Notes: generated by a model from the sequence alone, not told the origin. A DNA stretch of 64,000 bases from Natronosalvus hydrolyticus (GCA_025517525.1 JAOPJZ010000001.1:124001-188000), one strand, 5' to 3'. Shown: positions 1 through 9,163, numbered from the stretch's first letter. Numbers and translations: made by a program.

Positions 1-674
1 AGATGGAGGACCTCTGGATCGATATCGGTGCCGAAAGCGAGGAGGACGCTGAAGATCTTCTCGAGGTCGGCGACCCGATCACGTTCTCCTCGAGCGTCTC
101 GTGGCTCACCGAGAACCGACTCGCGGCCCGTGGTCTGGACAATCGCGTCGGAACGTGGGCGGCCGCCGAGGGCTTCCGCCAGGCCGTCGAAGCCGGAACC
201 GAAGCCACGGTGTACGCCGTTTCGACGGTTCAGGAGGAAGTCGGCGTCAAAGGCGCACAGATGGTCGGCTTCGACCTCGAGCCGGATGCCGTCGTCGTCG
301 TCGACGTTGGCCACGCGGTCGATTATCCGTCCGCGCCGAGTGAGAAAACGAGTCAGATGGAACTGGGCGGCGGCCCAGGGCTCGGTCGCGGTAGTACGAA
401 TCATCCGGTGATTTTCGAGGGGCTGCGAACCGTCGCCGACAGCGCCGAAATCGACGTCCAGATCGAGGCGCTCGGACTCGGGACGGGCACCGACGCCGAC
501 GGCTTCTTCACGGCCGCGGGTGCCATCCCGGCACAGGTCGTCAGCGTCCCCAACCGGTACATGCACACCCCGGTCGAAGTGATCGATACCGACGACCTCG
601 AGGAAATCGCGACGGTGCTCGGGCTGTTTGCGAGTCGCGCCCACGAGTTCGCCCCGTTCGAAGTCGACGTTTGA
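1..674 (+). CDS. M42 family glutamyl/endo-aminopeptidase (5' end outside window)
   Basis: C-terminal 223 residues of an M42 (PepA/FrvX-type) cobalt/zinc aminopeptidase, a cytoplasmic enzyme that trims peptides released by the proteasome. Visible metal and catalytic motifs are LDNRVG (bridging Asp), QEEVG (general-base Glu then metal Glu), VDVGHAVD and the late histidine in RYMHTPVE. The reading frame is open to the window edge, so the true start lies upstream and the N-terminal metal-binding His is not seen. The stop is followed three bases later by a palindromic repeat. Substrate specificity cannot be deduced. Confidence 0.9.
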   Translation, partial: MEDLWIDIGAESEEDAEDLLEVGDPITFSSSVSWLTENRLAARGLDNRVGTWAAAEGFRQAVEAGTEATVYAVSTVQEEVGVKGAQMVGFDLEPDAVVVVDVGHAVDYPSAPSEKTSQMELGGGPGLGRGSTNHPVIFEGLRTVADSAEIDVQIEALGLGTGTDADGFFTAAGAIPAQVVSVPNRYMHTPVEVIDTDDLEEIATVLGLFASRAHEFAPFEVDV

Positions 675-676
675 GG

Positions 677-754
677 CGGTATGCTGTAACTGTGTATCTG
701 GTGAGTACCCATACCGGGGCCGGCAATCACCGGGAAGAGAAGACAGTAAACCGG
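677..754. repeat. Degenerate copy (E3) of a palindromic element
   Basis: The right arm at 722-753 matches the right arm of the element at 46057-46090 at about 29 of 32 positions. The left arm keeps the CTGTAACTGT core but is otherwise diverged, so the palindrome is decayed. It begins directly after the stop codon of the M42 gene. See the intact copies at 38515-38592 and 46012-46090. Confidence 0.7.
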
Positions 755-1160
755 ATAACCGCAGCCTATAACCGACCGGAGCGGCTAGTCCGGGTGCGTA
801 CCATAAGTCCCCGGCCGAGTGAACCCACTTTGGGTGCGATGACAGCCCGGCGAACCCAGGTACGGTACAGACCTGATGGCTTCGGCCATCCCACTCGAGG
901 GTGGTGTCCCTCGCACGCTGAGTCGGCGTCAGTCGACTCGGCACCTGGAGGCGCGTTGCGCTTCCCGCCCGGCACGAGGGTTAGCCAGCAGACGCGGCAT
1001 GCCGCCACGGGATGATGCTGGACGTTAGTGTTCCGGGTGCCATTTCCAACTCGAACACTGGATAGTGTCGAAGCTACCCTCTCCCATACCGATTGATTGT
1101 CGAGCGAAGCGGATTCCCCGCTTCCAGTGACGTTTTGTTCGGCCACTCGAGAGTATCGGT
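755..1160 (+). ncRNA. Non-coding stretch rich in stable hairpins; possible structured RNA
   Basis: No convincing protein is encoded here. The stretch holds a TATA-like CATAAGT near 810 and then a run of hairpins: ACCC-cttt-GGGT near 830, GATGGC-ttcg-GCCATC near 880 (a UUCG tetraloop), GAGTCG/CGACTC near 920-940, GCGC-gtt-GCGC near 955, and the palindrome GCGGCATGCCGC at 994-1005. Such density suggests an RNA of roughly 180-250 nt transcribed rightward between about 830 and 1020. I do not find the SRP RNA signature (GGAAGG..AGC) or the RNase P motif (GAGGAAAGTCC), so the class is unknown. Strand is inferred from the TATA-like box only. Confidence 0.35.
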
Positions 1161-1988
1161 ATGGACGAAAAGCCGCAAGCTGATCCCGAACCCGACGTCA
1201 ATATCAGCGGTGGCGTCGCCGGAGGCGGTGAACTGGCCCCGTTCGAGGTGGCCGACATCGGCACGCGAGCGGGACGGGTCGTCGCTCGATTGGGCGAGTT
1301 GTACTGGGAGAAAACCTACGGCGGGCGGGACGCCTTCGAGTGTCTCGTACGGACGATCCTCAGTCAGAACACGAGCGACGTCGCGAGTCAACCGGCCCAC
1401 GACGCCTTGCTCGAGCGCTATGCGGACGGCGATGCGGATCTCGTGAACGCCCTCGCGGATGCCGACCACGACGAACTGGCCGAGACGATCAGCGGGGCTG
1501 GTCTCTACAACCAGAAATCGAAGATGATCCGTGGCGCGGCCGCGTGGGTCCGTGAAGAGTTCGGCTCCGAGGCGGCCTTCGACGCGTTCGTCACGGACGA
1601 GGACCCGAACGCGGTTCGAGAGACGTTGCTCGAGGTCCACGGCGTCGGGCCGAAAACGGCTGACTGCGTTCTGCTGTTCGCTGGCGGCCAACCAGGCGTT
1701 TTTCCGGTGGACACACACGTCCACCGCATCGCTCGCCGGCTCGGAATCGCGCCCGCCGAGGCCGACCACGAAGGCGTTCGGGAGGCCCTCGAGGGCGCTA
1801 TCCCACCCGAAATGTGCGGCTTCGGCCACACGGCGATGATCCAGTTCGGGCGCGAATACTGTACGGCTCGAGCGCCGGCCTGTCTCGAGGACCCGGATGC
1901 GTGCCCAATGGCAGACCTGTGTGACCAGGTAGGCGTCTATCCGGAAACGGGCGAGTTTGTCGATCCGGCCGAAGCCCCCGAGTCGTAG
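1161..1988 (+). CDS. nth: Endonuclease III (DNA glycosylase/AP lyase)
   Basis: Base-excision repair glycosylase that removes oxidised pyrimidines and nicks the abasic site. The helix-hairpin-helix LLEVHGVGPKTADCVLL supplies the catalytic Lys, and PVDTHVHRIARRL the catalytic Asp. Near the C-terminus four cysteines (spacing C-x6-C-x6-C-x5-C) form the [4Fe-4S] cluster; the middle spacing is longer than the usual x2. At 275 residues it has an acidic N-terminal extension of about 30 residues. Single gene with its own upstream region; the ATG at 1161 is the first in frame after stops. Confidence 0.95.
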   Translation: MDEKPQADPEPDVNISGGVAGGGELAPFEVADIGTRAGRVVARLGELYWEKTYGGRDAFECLVRTILSQNTSDVASQPAHDALLERYADGDADLVNALADADHDELAETISGAGLYNQKSKMIRGAAAWVREEFGSEAAFDAFVTDEDPNAVRETLLEVHGVGPKTADCVLLFAGGQPGVFPVDTHVHRIARRLGIAPAEADHEGVREALEGAIPPEMCGFGHTAMIQFGREYCTARAPACLEDPDACPMADLCDQVGVYPETGEFVDPAEAPES

Positions 1989-2065
1989 TCGGTGGAAACC
2001 CCCTCGAGTGAGCAGGGAGTACTGGCAGTGAGAAGCCGCTCGAGTGTCTGGCTCCTCGAATCCGG

Positions 2066-2479
2066 TCAGTTTGCGAGCAAGACGACCGCGAGGATGGCGA
2101 AGCCAATGCCGGCGGCGTTTTTCAGGGTGAGCGATTCCCCGAGTACGAGAATTCCGATGATCGCTGCGACCACGAAGTAGAGAGCCGAGATAGTGGCGAC
2201 GACGCCGACCCGTCCCATACTCAGTCCGGTGTAAAAGGCGACAGCACCGATGCCCGCGAAAATTCCAGCACCGAGAGCGTAGGCGACACCGGTGCGCTCG
2301 AGTGCCAGCGGTTCGCCCTGGGCGGCGACGTAGCCGACGGCGATGACGACACTTGCGGCGTACGACAGGACCATTGCGAGTTCGGGGGCGATGGTTCGGG
2401 TTGCTTCGTTCGCGAGGACGGTCCACAGTCCCCAGCCGAGCATGGCGAGCACGGCGAAGGCGATAGCGTGTTGGCTCAT
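2066..2479 (-). CDS. Single-domain EamA/DMT-type small transporter
   Basis: A 137-residue protein with four to five hydrophobic segments and an EamA-like end (LGESLTLKNAAGIGFAILAVVLLAN). One EamA unit is half of the usual ten-helix drug/metabolite transporter, so it probably works as a dimer, like EmrE-type or half-DMT proteins. I chose the Met at 2479 (SQHAIAFAV follows) because the upstream Met at 2527 would lie within the end of the mutS-like gene. It sits 35 bases behind that gene on the same strand and may be co-transcribed. Substrate unknown. Confidence 0.75.
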   Translation of the reverse strand: MSQHAIAFAVLAMLGWGLWTVLANEATRTIAPELAMVLSYAASVVIAVGYVAAQGEPLALERTGVAYALGAGIFAGIGAVAFYTGLSMGRVGVVATISALYFVVAAIIGILVLGESLTLKNAAGIGFAILAVVLLAN

Positions 2480-2514
2480 GCTCGAGTGGACTCGAGAGCC
2501 GAACCAATAGTTTG

Positions 2515-4326
2515 CTATTCGTTCCACCGAGCGTCAGCCAGCGTTCGCTGTACAACGTCGTTCCCGACGGCTTCGGCCAGGGTTTCGAAGCCGGCACGTT
2601 CGGCGCGGTCGCTCGCGTTGGCGACCAGTCTCGAGACGATGAACTCCGGGGTCGAGCGTCCGACGGTGCCAAAGCGGGGCTGGTAGTCAACCTCGAGTTC
2701 GAGGTCGGGATTCAGGCCTTCAGCGAAGATACCGTCCACGCGGGCTTCCGGTGGCAACGGCTCGAGATCGTCTGCGAGGTGGGTGACGAACACGCCGAGT
2801 GCCTCCTGATTGACCGCCAGTTGGACGAGGCCGTGAAGGAGGTTGGCCGCGCTCCCTGGTTCGGTGATCGCTTCGAACTCGTCGACGAGCATGAGCGTCT
2901 GTCCGTTGGCGGAGAGTGGCGGTACGATCGAGCGCAGCGTCGACTCGAGCACGCCGGCGTTGAAACTCGCGTGTCGACGGTGAAAGACGAGTGAATCGAC
3001 GGGCGGGATTTCGGCGCGTTCGGCCGGCACCGGGAGCCCCATCGTGGCGAGCAAGACGACCTGACACAGCGTCTCGAGCAGCGTCGTCTTCCCGCCGCTG
3101 TTCGCACCCGTGAGGACGGTAATCCGTTCATCTCCGGGGAGCGCCCGCCCATCGTTCGAGTCCGTGTTATCCTCGCTTGCGGGTTGCGAAAAATCCCCGT
3201 CCGACAGGGAGTGTTCGCCGAGGGTGTACGTGATCGGCTGGACGTTTTCGTCCGCTCGAGTGGCGAGCGAGAGGTTCCGGGCACTGACGACCGAGAGTGT
3301 GGGCGCGGCTTCGTCATCGGAACGGAACGTCGGCCGCGTACAGTCGTAGGCAAGGGCAAACCGCGCAAGTGAGAGGTGAAACGCGATGTCGTCGACTGCG
3401 CTAATGGCTCCCTCGACTGCCGCCTCGGCGTCCTCGAGTGTCGCCTCGAGTTTCGTGCGAACCGTCGCTTCGCGTTCGTCGACGGCCTCGGTCAGATCCG
3501 ACCGGAGCCTTCTGAGCGTCCCGCCGACGAAGTCTGTCGCGTCCGTCGCGTCGGTGGGCATCGCGTCACGTACCCGGTCGATAGTCACCTGCGTCTCGCT
3601 TTGCAGTCGGTCCTCGAAGGCGTCACGGAAGGCACTCACGTCGCCGACACCTTCCGATCGGAGGTCTTCGATGATCGCCAGCGCGTTGGCGTCCATATCT
3701 TCGATGGCACCCAGCGTCGTTCGCAACCGGTCGAGTTCCTCGTCGGCACCCTCGCGAACGCGGCCGTCTTCCAGCGCACCGAGTGCCGTGGCTGCATCCT
3801 CGAGCGCTTCCGTTTCGAGGTCGGCAATTGCCGCAAACGGACCGTCTTCGACGCCGGCATCGAGCAGCGCGATGGCGGCTTTGACTGCTGCGTACGCGTT
3901 CCCGTCCCGGTTGTCGTAGCGTTCGTACGCTTCGAGCACACGGTTCTGGTCGTCCTCCTCGAGTCGTTCCCAGGCGTCTCGAGCGGCCAGTACGTCTTCC
4001 AATCGTTCGTTCATTTCGGCCTGGGTGGACAGTGGCGTCAGGACCCTGATTCGGTCGGCCGCCCGCTCGGTGACGGCGTACTCGACGGCCAGATCGAGCA
4101 GTTCCTTGTAGGCAGATCGGGCGTCACTCGTTGCGAGCGTGTCGATCCCATCACCGCCGATGGCGCGTCGAAGGATGCGTGTTGCTCGACCGCGCGGCAG
4201 GCCCGCATCGGCGAGTGTCCTGACGTCCCCGCTTTCGATGGCGTCGATTGCTCTGTCGGTGCCAAGTTCCTCGACGAGTGTCTCCCGGGTTTTCGGTCCC
4301 ACACCCCAGTACGCCTCGAGTCGCAT
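2515..4326 (-). CDS. MutS-family ATPase with N-terminal helix-hairpin-helix
   Basis: About 603 residues. The N-terminus has helix-hairpin-helix DNA-binding segments (WGVGPKTRETLVEELG, then a second one around GLPRGRATRIL). The middle is a long acidic helical lever region, and the C-terminal MutS ATPase has Walker A GANSGGKTTLLE and Walker B LMLVDEFEAI. It lacks the MutS mismatch-recognition domain I, so it belongs to the archaeal MutS-like/MutS2-related group, likely acting on recombination or branched DNA rather than classical mismatch repair. The start at 4326 (MRLEAYWGVG) fits the family; a Met at 4419 is possible but would abut the divergent ferredoxin promoter. Confidence 0.85.
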   Translation of the reverse strand: MRLEAYWGVGPKTRETLVEELGTDRAIDAIESGDVRTLADAGLPRGRATRILRRAIGGDGIDTLATSDARSAYKELLDLAVEYAVTERAADRIRVLTPLSTQAEMNERLEDVLAARDAWERLEEDDQNRVLEAYERYDNRDGNAYAAVKAAIALLDAGVEDGPFAAIADLETEALEDAATALGALEDGRVREGADEELDRLRTTLGAIEDMDANALAIIEDLRSEGVGDVSAFRDAFEDRLQSETQVTIDRVRDAMPTDATDATDFVGGTLRRLRSDLTEAVDEREATVRTKLEATLEDAEAAVEGAISAVDDIAFHLSLARFALAYDCTRPTFRSDDEAAPTLSVVSARNLSLATRADENVQPITYTLGEHSLSDGDFSQPASEDNTDSNDGRALPGDERITVLTGANSGGKTTLLETLCQVVLLATMGLPVPAERAEIPPVDSLVFHRRHASFNAGVLESTLRSIVPPLSANGQTLMLVDEFEAITEPGSAANLLHGLVQLAVNQEALGVFVTHLADDLEPLPPEARVDGIFAEGLNPDLELEVDYQPRFGTVGRSTPEFIVSRLVANASDRAERAGFETLAEAVGNDVVQRTLADARWNE

Positions 4327-4448
4327 ACGTTGCAGGTTCGAAGGCAGTACCTTGAACCCACCGCTCGCTTCCCGTAGTATCGCTGTCGAATCCGGCAGCT
4401 CTGTACGATGGAGCAACACTATTGACGACGCATCCGCTACCCTTTCGC

Positions 4449-5081
4449 GTGGAGTCCCCGTTCGACGTCTTGCAGGTCGATCCGGATGCGGACGAGGCCG
4501 ACATCGAGCGTGCTTTCAGACGCCGGATCAAAGAGGTACATCCCGATCAGGGTGGTTCCGTCGAGGAGTTCCGACTGGTTCATGCCGCCCGTGAGCAACT
4601 GCTCGCGAGGCACCTCGAGGATGTCGACCCCAGCGACCTCAGCGTCGACGTCGGGGGGAACGGAACGGAACCGGTCGCCTCCACCGTCCAGTACCTCAAT
4701 TTCGAAGTGTTTGAAGACTACGGCTGGTCGCTCGAGGACGACGACCTCTTCGAGAAAGCGGCTGAGGCCGACCTCGATACGAGCGATTATGGTCGCTTCC
4801 TGGTCGAGCCGTCCGAAAGCGTGCTCGAGGCGGCCGAAAACCGAGGGTTCGAGTGGCCGTATGCGTGTCGCGGTGGTGCCTGTGCGAACTGTGCGGTCGC
4901 CGTCCAGGATGGGGATTTATCGACGCCGGTCAATCACGTCCTGCCCGACGAGATGGTGGACTGTGGGATTCGCCTCTCGTGTGTCGCCAAACCGACGACC
5001 GACGAGTCGAACGTGATTTTCAACGTCAAGCAGTTGCCGGAACTCGACGAGTTGCGATTACCGCCACGGCCGTTCGAGTGA
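4449..5081 (+). CDS. [2Fe-2S] ferredoxin with N-terminal J-domain-like segment
   Basis: About 210 residues. Residues 1-50 resemble a DnaJ J-domain (SPFDVLQVDPDADEADIERA, then the HPD motif in KEVHPDQGG). The rest is a halophilic plant-type [2Fe-2S] ferredoxin with the acidic insertion typical of haloarchaeal ferredoxins and the cluster loop CRGGACANC plus a later Cys in RLSCVAKP. It is an electron carrier, presumably cytoplasmic. A GTG start at 4449 (VESPFDVLQ) puts the J-like segment at the very N-terminus; an ATG at 4422 would add nine residues. The gene is divergent from the MutS-like gene. Confidence 0.88.
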   Translation: MESPFDVLQVDPDADEADIERAFRRRIKEVHPDQGGSVEEFRLVHAAREQLLARHLEDVDPSDLSVDVGGNGTEPVASTVQYLNFEVFEDYGWSLEDDDLFEKAAEADLDTSDYGRFLVEPSESVLEAAENRGFEWPYACRGGACANCAVAVQDGDLSTPVNHVLPDEMVDCGIRLSCVAKPTTDESNVIFNVKQLPELDELRLPPRPFE

Positions 5082-5290
5082 TTGTGCTTCTTGGAACTAT
5101 CGGGACACTCGATCAGTAGCGTCTCCACTCGACGTGCTCTGTGCTTCGAGGCGCTCGACGTCTCTAACGACGTCGTGGCTCTCCCCGACGATTCAAGCGA
5201 TATCGAAACTCGCAGCGACTGGTGACCGTGTATCTCGAGGGTCCTCGATTTTCGCCATCGAAAACGAACTTGTCAAGCCGGCGGTGTTCG

Positions 5291-6229
5291 TCAGTCGCGA
5301 TTCCGATTGGGCGTCCACTCCTCGCAGGCGTCCATGTCGTCCATCGTCTCCTCGAAGCGGCCACAGTAGGGCGTAATGGAGCCGTTGGTTCGGACGTAAT
5401 CGAAATGTCGGCAGTTCCCACAGTAACGGTCGGTCGGTTCCGGCGTCTCCGGTCCGTCGACGATAGCGGCGTCGTGGCCGTCTCCCGCGTTGTCCAGCGG
5501 TGAACTGATGTCTTCTGTCGTCGCTCCGCCGTCACTTGCCGGGGTCGTTCTGCCGGCCGAGAGCGGGCCCCCCGTAGTCGAGTTTTGTCTCGTCGAGTTC
5601 GTCCTCGAGGTTGCTTCGGCCTTGGTGGTCGGCTCGCTCACGTCCTTCGTCTGGGTTTCGACCTCCCCGTCCGGTGTGCTACCGAAAAAGCCCATGCTGC
5701 TAAAGCCGCCGTTTTGTGATTCGACCTCGACAACTTTCGTCTGGTTTCGCCGGGTGACGTTCATCTCGAGCATGCCGCCGGGGTCGTTCCGGGTTTTGAA
5801 GTTGACGACGGCGGTGAACAGACACCACATGGCGGTAAACAGGCCGAGCAGGTAGACGACTGAGACGTGCAACGTGAGGTTGTCACCGTGGCCACGCCAG
5901 TGGGCAGGATAGGCGTGCCAGAACAGCGCGACGCCAAGCAGACAAATGCTCGTCCCGATAACGGCGGCGGCCTGAATCCGGCGACTGGCCGGCAAGACGG
6001 TGAAGACGCCAAGCAAGGCGAGCGGAACGCCAGTTCCAGAGAGGACCCCGGCCCAGAGGACGGGGCCGTACTGATCGGCGAACCCACTCGAAAACAGGTC
6101 GGTCGTCGCAACGAGAACGGCGACGACGGACAGTATCGCCCCCACGACGACGAGTGCCGTTCCGGCGTACAGCCGCCGGAGGCTCGCCCCCTTTGCCGTG
6201 CCATCGTATACCTCCGTCAGGCTGGTCAT
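5291..6229 (-). CDS. Haloarchaeal DUF7139-type membrane protein with Cys4 tail
   Basis: Residues 20-150 hold four transmembrane segments, followed by a conserved soluble stretch (FKTRNDPGGMLEMNV), a long low-complexity Thr/Ser/Asp linker, and a C-terminal CGNCRHFDY..PYCG..CEEW motif that looks like a small zinc-binding domain. The four-helix N-terminal part matches an uncharacterised family restricted to Halobacteria (DUF7139 by memory). Function unknown. Met at 6229 (TSLTEVYDG) is preferred over upstream Met codons because the conserved part starts there. Confidence 0.75.
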   Translation of the reverse strand: MTSLTEVYDGTAKGASLRRLYAGTALVVVGAILSVVAVLVATTDLFSSGFADQYGPVLWAGVLSGTGVPLALLGVFTVLPASRRIQAAAVIGTSICLLGVALFWHAYPAHWRGHGDNLTLHVSVVYLLGLFTAMWCLFTAVVNFKTRNDPGGMLEMNVTRRNQTKVVEVESQNGGFSSMGFFGSTPDGEVETQTKDVSEPTTKAEATSRTNSTRQNSTTGGPLSAGRTTPASDGGATTEDISSPLDNAGDGHDAAIVDGPETPEPTDRYCGNCRHFDYVRTNGSITPYCGRFEETMDDMDACEEWTPNRNRD

Positions 6230-6354
6230 ACGCAACATAACGGGCTCATTCCACAAAACGATACGTCAGACATATACTTGAAATTTGATATAAATGGTGG
6301 GCGCGAACGCGGGGAAACGAAAGCTTGAATCGATGGGCTCCCAAATCCCCGGTT

Positions 6355-6777
6355 ATGAGTGACGATGCAGACGACGCCGGCCCTGTCGTCGAACTTGGCG
6401 AGAAGACGCCCGTCGAGGGGGCACCACTGGCTCGAGTGACTGCTCGACTCCACTGGCCCATAGAAAAAAGCGAGATCGATCGACACGAAGGCGAGAGCTC
6501 GATTCGGACCCCAGCGGGCCCACAGACCGTGTCGACCATCCTCGAGGACATCGACGAAACCTACTTCCAGCGTCGCCAGGAGTTCGAATCGCACGTCCGC
6601 GATGTCATCGGAACTGGTCCGGTCGACGCAAGCGACGATTCGGCAGATTCCGGAGCGGGGGTCGTCGACGCTGGTGATGCGGAAGTCGAAGTGGCGACTG
6701 CCGACGACGAGAGCGGCGCTTCAGCGGATGACGTCGTTGACGAGAGCGACGATACCGAAGCTAAGACGGACGAATAA
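6355..6777 (+). CDS. Small acidic haloarchaeal protein (DUF5789-like)
   Basis: 140 residues, very acidic. The conserved core is residues 15-85: ARVTARLHWPIEKSEI, then IRTPAGPQTVSTILEDIDETYF, followed by a disordered Asp/Glu/Ser/Ala tail. I recognise the core as a haloarchaea-specific uncharacterised family (DUF5789 by memory, not certain). There are no membrane segments or catalytic motifs. It lies 6 bases ahead of the CPBP protease gene, suggesting co-transcription. Confidence 0.65.
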   Translation: MSDDADDAGPVVELGEKTPVEGAPLARVTARLHWPIEKSEIDRHEGESSIRTPAGPQTVSTILEDIDETYFQRRQEFESHVRDVIGTGPVDASDDSADSGAGVVDAGDAEVEVATADDESGASADDVVDESDDTEAKTDE

Positions 6778-6783
6778 GGACTC

Positions 6784-7509
6784 GTGGCACGGGGAGACGG
6801 CACCCACTCGAGTCCGCTCGAGGGTATTTACGACGCGCTTTCGACGCTGTTCGACGTGTTGGCGGATACGACCTGGTTTCAACGCTCGTTACTGGTCGGT
6901 GCCGTGTTGACCGTGGTCTGGATGGTGGCTGTGCCATCTGATCTCGGACGCCGGACGGTGTTCGACACCGTGGTCTTGATTGGCGGACCGCTTGCACTGG
7001 GGGTGACACACGGCCGCCACATCGGCTGGACTGTTAACCGGGTCGCCGTTCGAAACGCCGTTTTGCTCGCGATGTTCGTCCTGCCGTTTTATTTGATCGG
7101 GTCGACGTTGCCGACGATCCGGGAGTACTACCCGATGTGGCATACGACGGCGGTATTTGGGGATTTCGTCCCGCACGCGTTCCAGCTGTTCATTCTGGCG
7201 CTAGCTGCCGAAACGTACTACCGAGGCCTGCTCTGTGTCGGCGTCAAAGAGATCGGTTTCAAAGCGGTGTTCATTAGTCCCATCGTTTACATGATTCATC
7301 ACGCGGGTAAACCGCCGATCGAATTTCTGCTTTCGGGCCCGACGGACGTCCTGTTCGGTGCCGTCGACTATCACTCGAACTCGATTTTGCCCTCCGTAAT
7401 CGCACACGGTGCCGGTCTGGTGTTGCTCGACTGGCTCGTCCTGCGAGAACCGCTGTTCGAACCGACGGCCGCGCTACGCGCCCTCGAGTGGCTGCCGATT
7501 CCGCTGTAG
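6784..7509 (+). CDS. CPBP/CAAX-type intramembrane metalloprotease
   Basis: 241 residues with about seven hydrophobic segments. The CPBP (Abi) motifs are AETYYRGL (the usual first motif is EExxxR; here one Glu is replaced by Ala/Glu shift), MIHHAG and AHGAG, whose Glu and His residues bind the catalytic metal. Members cleave prenylated or membrane-anchored substrates. The start is GTG at 6784, right behind the DUF5789-like gene. Substrate unknown. Confidence 0.8.
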   Translation: MARGDGTHSSPLEGIYDALSTLFDVLADTTWFQRSLLVGAVLTVVWMVAVPSDLGRRTVFDTVVLIGGPLALGVTHGRHIGWTVNRVAVRNAVLLAMFVLPFYLIGSTLPTIREYYPMWHTTAVFGDFVPHAFQLFILALAAETYYRGLLCVGVKEIGFKAVFISPIVYMIHHAGKPPIEFLLSGPTDVLFGAVDYHSNSILPSVIAHGAGLVLLDWLVLREPLFEPTAALRALEWLPIPL

Positions 7510-7718
7510 CGTTGGGGTACCTCTCTTCTCGAGTAACCCACACATACTCCAGCTGTTGTGTCATCCTTCCCTCTCTGACTGTGTCGTTACTTATCGTCGA
7601 GCAGGTCCTGTGTCGTTCTCGTGTTCCCCACCCCTCTGCTGGCCGTCGTTCCATCCCGCGTCGTGACTCGCGTCAGTCCGAGTAACACAACCGCCGAAGG
7701 CGAGTCGATATAGGACAC

Positions 7719-8426
7719 ATGCTCGGACGAATTTTGGCCGTTTTCGTTCGGACTGTGATTGCCGTCGCACTCCTTTCTGCCGTCCTCTCGCTTGCCGTAA
7801 CATCCGGAGCAATCGATGTCGGACTCGCGGACGGGGAGCAAATCGACACTCCACATCCGCTGCCGGACTGGCCGTTCACCTGGGAAATCGTCATCGAGAA
7901 TGAGTCGAGCCAAGTCGGTAGCCCGGCACAACTAGATGATGATACAGCGGTCGGGGAGCCAGTCACCGACGATCCTGGCACCTCGACCGTCGATCCTACC
8001 GGCTCGGTCACCTCTGACGCGGTGGAAGTGGCAATCCACGAGCGTATCAACGAAATTCGAACCGAGGCCGGACTATCTCCACTCGAGCACGACGACGAGA
8101 TGGCCAGCATTGCCCGAACCTACAGCCACGACATGGCCGAACGGGACTTCTTCGCACACGTGAGCCCGGAGGGTGAACGACCGGCTGACCGATTCGGCGA
8201 CCTGTTTCCCAACTCGTGTCGAGGTATCGGTGAAAACCTCGCCGTCTTCGGTACGGTCGGCACGAACGACGCTGAGACGCTGGCTGAGCGCATCGTCGAC
8301 GGCTGGATGGAGTCACCCGGTCATCGGGACAATATCCTTACCGAGTCGTGGGACAGGCAGGGTATCGGCGTCTACGCCGACGGCTCGAGCGTGTACGCGA
8401 CACAGAAGTTCTGTGATAGTCGGTAG
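7719..8426 (+). CDS. Secreted or membrane-anchored CAP-domain (SCP/Tpx-1) protein
   Basis: 235 residues. An N-terminal hydrophobic segment (residues 5-30) acts as signal or anchor, followed by an acidic Ser/Thr/Asp linker (60-100) and a CAP domain (105-230) with YSHDMAERDFFAHVSPEG, GENLAVFG and WMESPGHRDNIL motifs. These carry the conserved His/Glu pocket. CAP proteins are extracellular with lipid-binding or protease-like roles; no specific substrate is indicated. It stands alone with a 209-base upstream gap that shows no other gene. Confidence 0.88.
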   Translation: MLGRILAVFVRTVIAVALLSAVLSLAVTSGAIDVGLADGEQIDTPHPLPDWPFTWEIVIENESSQVGSPAQLDDDTAVGEPVTDDPGTSTVDPTGSVTSDAVEVAIHERINEIRTEAGLSPLEHDDEMASIARTYSHDMAERDFFAHVSPEGERPADRFGDLFPNSCRGIGENLAVFGTVGTNDAETLAERIVDGWMESPGHRDNILTESWDRQGIGVYADGSSVYATQKFCDSR

Positions 8427-8547
8427 CGTTCTGTGACTGTTAGTGGCGCGTCTTCGATGCAGTTTCTCGTGCTTGAGCGACGATTGCGGTCGGCAGTGCC
8501 TCGAGCGAACCCAATCGTGTTTGTACCATCGGGACGTACACAGCAAT

Positions 8548-9024
8548 ATGGCGCTTCCATTCGACCCGGCAGCGATCGACCCGGCGGATATCGGCGAAAA
8601 CCAGGTCGTCCTCGAGCAATCCCACGAGAACGCAATCGAAACGGTTCGAACCGCCTGCCTCGACTGTGGCTTTGGGATTCCCGTCGAATTCTCTCCCTCG
8701 GAGTTGCTCAACGAGAAAGTCGACGCCGACCGCGACCCCTACTACGTCCTCGGTGCGTGTAACCCGGCCGTCGCCGACCGTGCACTCGATGAGACGCTAA
8801 AAATTGGCGGCCTCTTTCCCTGTAACATGGTCGTCTGGGAGGAGGCTCCCGGTCGACAGCGCGTCTATCACCTGTCGATTATGCGTATCGCGCACGCACT
8901 GGGCATCGCGCCCGACTCCGCGGAGTGGGACGGGGTCCTCGAGAGGACCGGCGAACTCACCGAACAGGCGTTCGCGATGCTCGAGGCTCACGAGGATGCA
9001 GTAGCTGTGACCGGGGACGAATAG
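8548..9024 (+). CDS. DUF302 domain protein
   Basis: 158 residues. The DUF302 fold is recognisable from LEQSHENAIETVRTACLDCGF, DPYYVLGACNP, LPCNMVVWE-like text (LFPCNMVVWEEA) and VYHLSIMRI. Two or three cysteines (ACLDC, FPC) may bind metal or be redox-active. DUF302 proteins are small, often linked to sulfur or heavy-metal metabolism, but the exact role is unknown. The ATG at 8548 (MALPFDPAA) matches the family start; an in-frame GTG at 8443 would add an unrelated Cys-rich stretch. Confidence 0.82.
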   Translation: MALPFDPAAIDPADIGENQVVLEQSHENAIETVRTACLDCGFGIPVEFSPSELLNEKVDADRDPYYVLGACNPAVADRALDETLKIGGLFPCNMVVWEEAPGRQRVYHLSIMRIAHALGIAPDSAEWDGVLERTGELTEQAFAMLEAHEDAVAVTGDE

Positions 9025-9163
9025 GGGGAACCCGACTCGTTTCCCGAACTCGACCCCTGGCGGTTTCGACGTCTATAGGGGCTGGTTTACAGTTTACGAG
9101 CCAGCGACCGCTCCGGGTTCGTCGCTGACTGGGAAAAGACAACACGAGCCTCCGGAGAGGTAC

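Noticed and set aside
766..1146. Minus-strand open frame of 126 codons in the hairpin-rich region
   Set aside because: No recognisable family, Arg/Ser-rich composition unlike the acidic proteome, and it overlaps clear RNA-like hairpins.
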